IMG/VR virus record: IMGVR_UViG_3300047546_001429
Location: 1-22,872 of that record
From: a virus
Strand: one strand, 5' to 3'
DNA length: 22,872 bases
In this document: positions 4,995 to 10,837 of the stretch, in pieces
Layout of the letters: each line of letters starts with the position of its first letter
Numbering within the stretch: the first letter of the stretch is position 1
Position numbers and translations under genes: made by a program
Notes under the pieces: model-generated
What the model saw: only the letters and a program-made list of their open reading frames with translations
What the model was told of the DNA's origin: nothing
Database searches by the model: none

Positions 4995-5025
4995 TCTAAA
5001 TATTGTTATAAAAATTATTACATTC

Positions 5026-5157
5026 TTATCCTACATCTGTGTCCTCTAACTTACCCGTATAATCCACTTCTTGTGAATTAAACATACAATTGCCCGCCCA
5101 AATCTTATTGCTAAGTTGCGGTAACAAACTAATCGTATGTAAGTTAAAGTTTTTCAT
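5026..5157 (-). CDS. possible 43-aa protein at the 3' end of the giant transcript
   Basis: ATG at 5157 opens a 43-codon frame that ends with TAA at 5026-5028, 32 bases before the terminator stem. The product begins MKNFNLHTISLLPQLSNK and ends DYTGKLEDTDVG; it has no membrane segment and I know no relative. The sequence just upstream is very A+T-rich (TTATATTTATATTCAG), with no Shine-Dalgarno sequence. Its codons end in G or C more often than those of neighbouring genes (ACG, CCG, GCG, GGC, GAC), which argues for caution. Position directly before a terminator favours a real gene; the alternative is chance within structured RNA. Confidence 0.4.
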   Translation of the reverse strand: MKNFNLHTISLLPQLSNKIWAGNCMFNSQEVDYTGKLEDTDVG

Positions 5158-5565
5158 CTGAATATAAATATAATTTTTTTATTTTTTAAGTAAGCTAATC
5201 TAACTTCAAAATACGCCATCCAAGTCATGCTCTGGTTAATATCAGCCTCGTCAAATTAGCCATTTTAAAAGAGAGAAAAAGGGAAACGGCTCTCTCAATG
5301 TAGTGGCCTACTACTTACACCGGCAATCATATCGTGTAGATTGCGTTTATTTATTGGTCTAAAACTTTCCCAAAAAACCGTATGTGTCTATTCCACCATT
5401 TTAGTTTAATTATTTTAGGTCGTCAAACTGCTTGTTTTTCGCACATATGAAGGCTATGCTTAACCGACCACGATATGTGAATAGTTCCAAAGGTTTTTTT
5501 GTTTATTTAAAGTCCTAACTGCTTCTATCTCACTATTCGAGCTTTAATGCAAACGGACTATTTTG

Positions 5566-5606
5566 TTTTACTATTGGAATCGAACCAATATGCAACCATT
5601 GTAAAA
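5566..5606 (-). other. tRNA-like T-arm/acceptor minihelix inside the giant RNA
   Basis: On the minus strand TATTGG-TTCGATT-CCAATA (5590-5572) is a perfect T arm with a canonical T loop. It is followed without a gap by GTAAAA (5571-5566), which pairs with TTTTAC (5606-5601). Only a 10-base linker (5600-5591) replaces the D and anticodon arms. There is no CCA. This is the geometry of a tRNA acceptor-T minihelix, or a T-loop tertiary module. Confidence 0.6.
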
Positions 5607-6554
5607 AATAAATGAGTGAGATTACCTCATTGGGAGCACCATCTTTAGTTGGATTATTTGTTTCCCAACCTATCCACTATCTTTTGAATAGTATCAGTGC
5701 AGTGTTGATGATTATAGATTATCAATCTTTGAGTTGTAAACTACTCTCTCTTTACTCCCCTTCTTCTACCCTGCCGAGCAGATTCATTCTTGCGGAACTA
5801 GAAGCTTTTCGAAAGAATCACAGACCTCTTGCGGAGGTATCGTGGCATTGAACGTCTCAATACTATGTAAACACCTTTCGTTCACAACTGATAGGCACTT
5901 ATGCTTGATTTAAAATTATGGTTTTCAATACCGCAATTGAAATTAAGTTTGTAGATGTGTTCAGGTAGCGGCCTATCAACCAGCTCCCCCACCTTTTGAG
6001 CGAGAGAATACTAAACTACCCGATGTAATATCGGATTACCATTTTTCAAGTTATCTTCATTTATACGGAATGGTGTCCATATAAAAGGATAATATCAGCA
6101 CCACCTGTTTTATTATCATACCTTACGTCCTTTCGGATAGCTTGGTTTTAAGATTACTCTTAAATTGAACACCGCAATAGTATAAAGTGATTAGCCTTAT
6201 ATTTCTTACTGATGTTCTATGGGTTATTCTTATTGTTCTTCCGAACTCAACCGAAGTATCTACTTACCCCGGTCATTCAAACTCTTCCGATATAGTGTTA
6301 CCCTTTCGTACAAAGCTCAAATGATATCCCACTTGCCTACTTAAGTTATTCTCTCCTTACGGGGAGAGTAACCGCAGAACATTTAAACGATTTGTTCCGC
6401 TTTATCCTACTTTCGTAGTTTATTTGACCACCATAGGCGGCGGTTGTTTACTATGTAGAACAAGTCTACTATGTAAAATATTTTCAATGTTTTAAAGAAC
6501 TAAAGTTTGAATACCGAGTATCTTTCATTGCCTTTAAGTTTCAAACTTATAACT

Positions 6555-6586
6555 CGAAGATACAACGTTTTTTTCAAACTGCCAAA
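6555..6586 (-). promoter_or_regulatory. Bacteroidota-type promoter of the giant RNA
   Basis: On the minus strand TTTG (6586-6583), 20 bases, then TATCTTCG (6562-6555), a slightly degenerate TAnnTTTG box. The predicted start near 6550 falls directly at the 5' strand of the first 8-bp helix of the non-coding region, which supports a dedicated transcript. Confidence 0.7.
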
Positions 6587-6605
6587 TTTTATTTGGACTT
6601 TTTTA

Positions 6606-6705
6606 TAACTCTTTGATTATCAATGAGTTAGATAAGATATCCGGCTTTCTTCCCTACTGGGTAGGTCACTCAATCGGTTTTATTATTGATGGCTTCAATC
6701 TTATC
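6606..6705 (-). ncRNA. structured trailer between tRNA-fMet and the giant-RNA promoter
   Basis: An 8-bp helix joins 6631-6638 with 6698-6705 (GATAAGAT/ATCTTATC). Inside it 6654-6658 and 6661-6665 form CCTAC/GTAGG. Next to it lies a hairpin AACTC/GAGTT (6607-6629) extended by TTGAT/ATCAA across one mismatch. No T-run follows on the minus strand, so it is not a classical terminator. It could be an RNase P/3'-processing trailer or a small stable RNA. Confidence 0.4.
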
Positions 6706-6710
6706 TTTTG

Positions 6711-6782
6711 TTGCGGCGGATGGATTCGAACCACCGACCCCAAGGTTATGAGCCTTGTGAGCTACCTCTGCTCTACGCCACG
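6711..6782 (-). tRNA. initiator tRNA-fMet(CAU)
   Basis: Acceptor CGTGGCG pairs with CGCCGCA except for C1 against A72, the hallmark mismatch of bacterial initiators that permits formylation and blocks EF-Tu. The anticodon stem CAAGG/CCTTG closes CTCATAA (CAU). Two of the three classical G-C pairs above the loop are present; the third is A-U. The T arm contains TTCGAAT. No CCA is encoded. Confidence 0.93.
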
Positions 6783-6806
6783 ATGTTGTTTGTTGTTATA
6801 TATATG

Positions 6807-6838
6807 TAAATATACAACAAAAGATTTAATTTTCCAAA
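6807..6838 (-). promoter_or_regulatory. Bacteroidota-type promoter upstream of tRNA-fMet
   Basis: On the minus strand TTTG (6838-6835), 20 bases, then TATATTTA (6814-6807). It lies between the tmRNA and the initiator tRNA and would start transcription near 6802, so tRNA-fMet can be expressed apart from the upstream protein operon. Confidence 0.7.
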
Positions 6839-6858
6839 TATTTTTGGATATTTTTTTT

Positions 6859-7230
6859 TGGTGGAGATGACGAGATTCGAACTCGTGTCTTACAAAGAAC
6901 TAATAATACCAGCATATCACACGTTTATTCAATTATTCACAATTGAAAAATAGATAAGTTTTATACATACATTATCATTATGTCACCCACTCTTATTTAA
7001 AGACTCAGCGAGAAGTAGTCCGATTGCACATTCTATTTAAAGTCCCATGATGTGTACGGGAGGGATTAGGCAGCTACTGCGTAATCCATACCTACGAATG
7101 CCATAAGGTCATCGTAAGTCATTGTTGACATTTCGTCATTTATTGTTTTGTACATAGTTTAAAGAGTTATAGTACATATCTCTACGTGTGGTACTACTAT
7201 TTACATTGCAATCAATTCCATAGCATCCCC
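6859..7230 (-). ncRNA. ssrA: tmRNA (transfer-messenger RNA), one-piece
   Basis: The 5' end GGGGATG (7230-7224) pairs with CATCTCC (6869-6863), followed by an encoded A-CCA. The 3' tRNA-like part has the T arm ACGAG-TTCGAAT-CTCGT, and the 5' part CTATGGAATTGATTG resembles the tmRNA D-loop region. Between them a short frame ends with GMDYAVAA and TAA (stop 7066-7068), clearly related to the YALAA-type degradation tags. The resume codon is uncertain: GTA at 7093-7095 would follow CATTC, similar to E. coli UAGUC, giving tag (A)VGMDYAVAA. tmRNA with SmpB rescues stalled ribosomes and tags nascent chains. It begins 13 bases after the AAA+ gene's stop. It is the only RNA here that encodes CCA. Confidence 0.93.
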
Positions 7231-7243
7231 AATATAATAAATA

Positions 7244-8383
7244 TTAATAAGTTCTAAAACCTATTGTCTGTCTTTCTTCTACTGTCTTATCTTGTTGTTT
7301 ATCAACATTATAAATTTCAGCTAATGTCATTCCTTTATCTGCTACAAAATCCTTACCAACTTCTTTTAATAATTTATTTGTATCTTCTATACTTAAAGGT
7401 CCAAATTTATGTTCTGATATTAATCTACCTTTTCTCAATAATGCTTTATCAATTTTCTCTTTACTCATATTAAAAGTGGCAATTATATGTAAATTTAATA
7501 TATCACCTAATATACCATCACTTAAATTTAATAAGTTAGATACGCCTACTGAGCTACCACTCATTTGTCTATCACCAATTACCTTTTCAGCATCTTCAAT
7601 AATCAAAACACAATCTTTATTTTCCATTAAGAAAGGAACAAAATCTGGACTCACAATACTCTCTGCCATAAAAGGTGGTAAGAATAAAACTTTCTTTCCT
7701 AATTCATGTGCCAAATATTTAATGTAAGTTGTTTTTCCTGTACCTGGATCACCATGTAATAATACTAATTTTGCATTATTATTGTTTTTACCATTAATAG
7801 TATTAACAATATTTTTATGTATCTCATTAAAACCACTACCGTAGTTTAAATCCAGTTCTTTAATAATTGGTTTTTTCAAATCAAATGCTTCAGTTTCAAA
7901 TCCATATGATGTTGATTTTAAAAGATGGATTTTTCCTTTCATATCTTTTTTCAAAAACTTTTTTATATTTGGTAGTGTATTAAATACATATGATACATCA
8001 GTTGTTGTTTGAACCCACCCTTTATATTGTCTGTTTTTAGGATTTTTACCTGCTTTTGCAATCATAGTTTCTTCATCATATAATCCACTTTCATCTAATC
8101 TATTAGATATACCAAACAAAATACAATCATTTGTTTCTTTAATAAATTTTTCGTAAACCGCAGTTGTTGAATATGATGTTGGGTCTGTATAATTTCTTTT
8201 TTCATTTATTAATTGGAATCCATTCTCTTTAAGATATTCAACTATATTATTAGATAACACAATATTAGAACCAAAATAAACTTGATTTATTGTTTTACCT
8301 GTTTTTTCACTTGCATATTTTTCAGATGGGAATTCACCACCATGCCCCGATGAATAATAATTATATTTGGTTTCCTGTAACAT
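7244..8383 (-). CDS. AAA+ ATPase (379 aa)
   Basis: The C-terminal half is a clear AAA+ module: Walker A GDPGTGKT (residues 211-218), Walker B LIIEDAE (about 260-266), sensor 1 IIATFN (300-305) and the Arg-containing RKGR (317-320), in the order and spacing of the classical (Cdc48/Bcs1-like) clade. The N-terminal 190 residues are not recognisable and could carry substrate recognition. An RNLYD-type insertion or extra C-terminal helix bundle is not obvious. It overlaps the SGNH-like gene upstream by 23 bases and is followed 13 bases later by the tmRNA. Such single ATPases are common in large phages as remodelling factors or chaperones; the target is unknown. Confidence 0.85.
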   Translation of the reverse strand: MLQETKYNYYSSGHGGEFPSEKYASEKTGKTINQVYFGSNIVLSNNIVEYLKENGFQLINEKRNYTDPTSYSTTAVYEKFIKETNDCILFGISNRLDESGLYDEETMIAKAGKNPKNRQYKGWVQTTTDVSYVFNTLPNIKKFLKKDMKGKIHLLKSTSYGFETEAFDLKKPIIKELDLNYGSGFNEIHKNIVNTINGKNNNNAKLVLLHGDPGTGKTTYIKYLAHELGKKVLFLPPFMAESIVSPDFVPFLMENKDCVLIIEDAEKVIGDRQMSGSSVGVSNLLNLSDGILGDILNLHIIATFNMSKEKIDKALLRKGRLISEHKFGPLSIEDTNKLLKEVGKDFVADKGMTLAEIYNVDKQQDKTVEERQTIGFRTY

Positions 8384-9134
8384 ATGGTAATAATAATTTT
8401 GTTAGTTCTTTATGTCCTTTTGGTGATGGATGTCCTCTTTCTTCAAACATACTATCATCTTTAAATCCTTTTAGATATTTTGTTAAGTTAATATCTTTAA
8501 AAGATTGTGGAATTTGTTTCCATAAATCTACCAATCCAAAGTAATCTTCCGTATCATCAAATTGCTTAGCTACTTTTTCAGTATTGATATCTTTATTTAG
8601 GGTAAAAATTTCATCTTCATCGTAATTGAAGAATGCATTTATACAAAGATAAGGTATTTTATTTGCTTCACAAAATGATTTAAGGGAAATTATTTGATGA
8701 AAAACCCTTAGTAATGAAGGAGTTAGATGAGTTTGATGAATTACATATTTACTATCTGTTAAATGATGTTCATCTATCTTACCCCATTTATCTTTATGTG
8801 TCCATAATCTTTCGTTTACAAATACATCACCATCAAAATAATCAAATCTAGTGGGTGCTGTAAAAGATATTAAAACAAATATTTCATCTACTTTAACATA
8901 ACCCAATTCTTCATTATAAATTGGTTCACCATTAATAAATTTACATAAATCTCTTAATGTATTTCTATAAATTCTATCATTTGATATACCACTACTAGCT
9001 ACATTGAAATCTATCAAACCTTTTTCTTTGGCTAATAATGTAGAGAAACGATTAGTTCTGTCTTTTAATTCTGACCCCCAACTAACTGAATCACCGTTTG
9101 TATATAATACTTTTAATTTTTTTTCCATACCCAC
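8361..9134 (-). CDS. SGNH/GDSL-type hydrolase (257 aa)
   Basis: Near the N-terminus NGDSVSWGSEL (residues 13-23) is a good block I with the catalytic Ser in GDS. ASSGISNDR (about 46-54) fits the Gly and Asn blocks, and RGHPSPKGHKEL near residue 236 matches block V, whose His completes the triad. The usual Asp of DxxH may be the Glu or Asp just before it (DDSMFEERGH). About 250 residues is normal for the family. No signal peptide is visible, so it acts in the cytoplasm or is released on lysis. It overlaps the methyltransferase gene by 22 bases and the ATPase gene by 23. The substrate (acyl or acetyl ester) is unknown. Confidence 0.8.
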   Translation of the reverse strand: MGMEKKLKVLYTNGDSVSWGSELKDRTNRFSTLLAKEKGLIDFNVASSGISNDRIYRNTLRDLCKFINGEPIYNEELGYVKVDEIFVLISFTAPTRFDYFDGDVFVNERLWTHKDKWGKIDEHHLTDSKYVIHQTHLTPSLLRVFHQIISLKSFCEANKIPYLCINAFFNYDEDEIFTLNKDINTEKVAKQFDDTEDYFGLVDLWKQIPQSFKDINLTKYLKGFKDDSMFEERGHPSPKGHKELTKLLLPYVTGNQI

Positions 9135-10345
9135 ATTGGTTCACAAAAAGTTTTATCACCTGCTTCCCTTGCTTTCTCTAATGCTTCTTCGGTGTATCTA
9201 TCCTCATCACCCTCTATAATTGCTCCTGCTCCTGCTGAACCTGGTCTTTTGGCCATTTCCATACCAATACATCCTAAGTATTCTGCACCCTCTTGTTGCT
9301 CCAAAAATTCATTCATTGGAGTAGTGATTGCTCTATAACCTTTATCACTTCCTTTTGATGCTGCATATACATCTGCAATATTTACAATCAACACACCACC
9401 TTTTTTTAGGGTTTTCCAAATCTTTCCCAATGCTTTGTGAAGAAATTGCTCATTCCACGCATCAATTGTTTTATATCTAACCCAACTTTGAGTATCATCA
9501 TATGAATACCTTTCAACACTAAAATAAGGAGGAGAAGTAAAAGCGATATCGAAATAATTATCGTATCCAGCATAGTCAAAATCTTCAGCTGGACTCTCCA
9601 CAAAAGTAGCTTTTTTTTCCACCTCAAAGAATCCATTATTCTTTTCATAGAACTCTGCTTGTTGTCTATAAATAGGATGATTTTCTTTGCGTGGGTCAAT
9701 ACCTACATAATGTTTTCCATATTCACTAGCATAAAACCCACACAATCTATCACCCCAACCTGCCGCAAAATCCAATACGGTTTCTGCTTTAAACATATCG
9801 TACAATGCCTTTGCTACATTTGGTTTAAACTGAGAACAAATATATTTTCTAAGTGAAAGTGCAACTCTCAATGCCGGTTTATCTATTTCGTCAAACTTTA
9901 AAGTGTACATTGCACCCATTAAAGTGTACATAAAATCATATGTTTCCCAAGTTCTTTTTGGACCAGGTGAAACTGTCCCATCTACACCCCATCTATTCGC
10001 CTGTTGAAAATAATTCGATGCTTCATTACCATTATTAATTCTACGGAAGTATAATTGTTTACCACCATATCCTAAACCAAATCTACTATCACCCGCTTTA
10101 CGAATAAACCACTCATCATCTCTAACTAATTCTTGCCAACGAATACCCTTTAATGCTAGATATTCTTTACGTGCATCTTCTTCTGTAATTTCTGCATATG
10201 GAAGTGGATAGTCCATAGCAATTTTAGCTAAGGATTCTTGTACATCTTCTTTACTAAATGTTTCTTTAATATATGTCCATTGTTCTGCATTAATATACAG
10301 ATATGGAGACATGTTCTTAAATTGATTAAAATATTCTAAATACAT
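9113..10345 (-). CDS. DNA methyltransferase, N6-adenine/N4-cytosine type (410 aa)
   Basis: A Rossmann-type motif I VLDFAAGWGDR (residues 190-200) binds S-adenosylmethionine, an acidic end of strand 2 appears in VGIDP (about 214-218), and the catalytic motif IV is TSPPYF (270-275). (S/D)PPY marks amino-methyltransferases acting on adenine N6 or cytosine N4. KTLKKGGVLIVNIADV (about 314-329) is the following strand. Motif I precedes IV, and a 190-residue N-terminal region may hold target recognition. No restriction enzyme gene is nearby, so it is most likely an orphan phage enzyme used for self-modification or evasion of host restriction. The specificity is unknown. Confidence 0.85.
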   Translation of the reverse strand: MYLEYFNQFKNMSPYLYINAEQWTYIKETFSKEDVQESLAKIAMDYPLPYAEITEEDARKEYLALKGIRWQELVRDDEWFIRKAGDSRFGLGYGGKQLYFRRINNGNEASNYFQQANRWGVDGTVSPGPKRTWETYDFMYTLMGAMYTLKFDEIDKPALRVALSLRKYICSQFKPNVAKALYDMFKAETVLDFAAGWGDRLCGFYASEYGKHYVGIDPRKENHPIYRQQAEFYEKNNGFFEVEKKATFVESPAEDFDYAGYDNYFDIAFTSPPYFSVERYSYDDTQSWVRYKTIDAWNEQFLHKALGKIWKTLKKGGVLIVNIADVYAASKGSDKGYRAITTPMNEFLEQQEGAEYLGCIGMEMAKRPGSAGAGAIIEGDEDRYTEEALEKAREAGDKTFCEPMWVWKKN

Positions 10346-10383
10346 AACTCTAATTTACAAAACTTTTTTTATAAATCCAATTA

Positions 10384-10653
10384 TTATAAGGATTCATTTA
10401 TAGCATTTATATATGCTATCTTAGAACTTAATCCAGTAAAACGGTTTACTTCAACACCATCTTTAACTAATACAATTGTTGGAACGGAACGAATACCATA
10501 TTTTACTACTTCATCTACTTCCGTATCAACATCATATTCTTCAAATTTTACATTTGAATTTGCACTAAATCCTTGTTTAATTTCTGTAATTACCGGTGCT
10601 AATGCCCTACATGGACCACACCATTCTGCACTAAATTTTTTTACTGTTACCAT
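10384..10653 (-). CDS. trxA: thioredoxin (89 aa)
   Basis: The active site WCGPC (residues 11-15) follows the strand KKFSAE, and the cis-proline motif SVPT (about 56-59) is in place, so it should be a working dithiol reductant. At 89 residues it is a minimal thioredoxin, lacking part of the N-terminal strand and helix of the roughly 105-residue family type. The gene overlaps the DUF5522 gene by 23 bases and follows the ribonucleotide reductase, whose C-terminal Cys pair needs re-reduction after each turnover. A role as dedicated reductant of that enzyme is inferred from this arrangement. Confidence 0.92.
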   Translation of the reverse strand: MVTVKKFSAEWCGPCRALAPVITEIKQGFSANSNVKFEEYDVDTEVDEVVKYGIRSVPTIVLVKDGVEVNRFTGLSSKIAYINAINESL

Positions 10654-10837
10654 TTTCTTTTTGTTTTATGTTTTTATTTCCTTTTATATATTTTGGCTCA
10701 TATGGACAATGGCGGCACTTACTACCACAGCAATAACCTCGCTCAAGGTGATACTTAGGAGTGAACACCACTTTACCATTTTCCAAATAATATAACGATT
10801 CATCATCTCTATTTAATTTCACATGCACCCCCTGCAC
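10631..10837 (-). CDS. DUF5522 Cys-rich small protein (68 aa)
   Basis: The core LYYLENGKVVFTPKYHLERG followed by YCCGSKCRHCPY matches the short DUF5522 family, in which a CCGS.C..CPY cluster of four Cys is invariant. The Cys arrangement suggests binding of a metal or an iron-sulfur cluster, though none has been established to my knowledge. A Lys/Asn-rich tail follows. The gene overlaps the reductase gene by 29 bases on one side and thioredoxin by 23 on the other, so all three are translationally tied. This points to a redox or cofactor job connected to nucleotide reduction, which is inference. Confidence 0.85.
   Translation of the reverse strand: MQGVHVKLNRDDESLYYLENGKVVFTPKYHLERGYCCGSKCRHCPYEPKYIKGNKNIKQKENGNSKKI

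Larger units (their letters stand above)
4959..6550 (-). ncRNA. candidate giant structured non-coding RNA (about 1.6 kb) with own promoter and terminator
   Basis: This stretch has no recognisable gene apart from a possible 43-codon frame at its 3' end, but it is full of local helices. Examples (plus coordinates): 6503-6510/6541-6548 (8 bp, at the predicted 5' end), 6407-6410/6415-6418 with a GAAA tetraloop on the minus strand, 6374-6380/6394-6400, 6351-6356/6363-6368, 6147-6152/6159-6164, 6128-6130/6135-6137 (GAAA loop), 6020-6024/6030-6034, 5923-5929/5936-5942, 5824-5828/5834-5838, 5442-5448/5473-5479, 5300-5304/5310-5314 and 5271-5276/5291-5296. GC content is visibly above the flanking genes (26 of 60 bases on 5761-5820). 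Size and position beside phage tRNAs recall the GOLLD and ROOL classes of giant RNA, but I cannot match it to either and it is much longer. Confidence 0.65.

Noticed and set aside
5612-5851. Plus-strand 79-codon frame inside the giant RNA region
   Set aside because: It is antisense to the promoter and terminator that frame the region, has no upstream signal, and spans perfect hairpins. All genes of the window lie on the minus strand.
4959-6550. Group I or group II intron, or ribosomal RNA
   Set aside because: I see no domain V-like hairpin, no split gene or tRNA flanking it, no intron-encoded protein and no conserved rRNA segment. The promoter and terminator fit an independent transcript better. 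A covariance search would settle this.
6606-6629. Intrinsic terminator after tRNA-fMet
   Set aside because: The hairpin is strong but is followed on the minus strand by ATAAAAAAG, not by a T-run.
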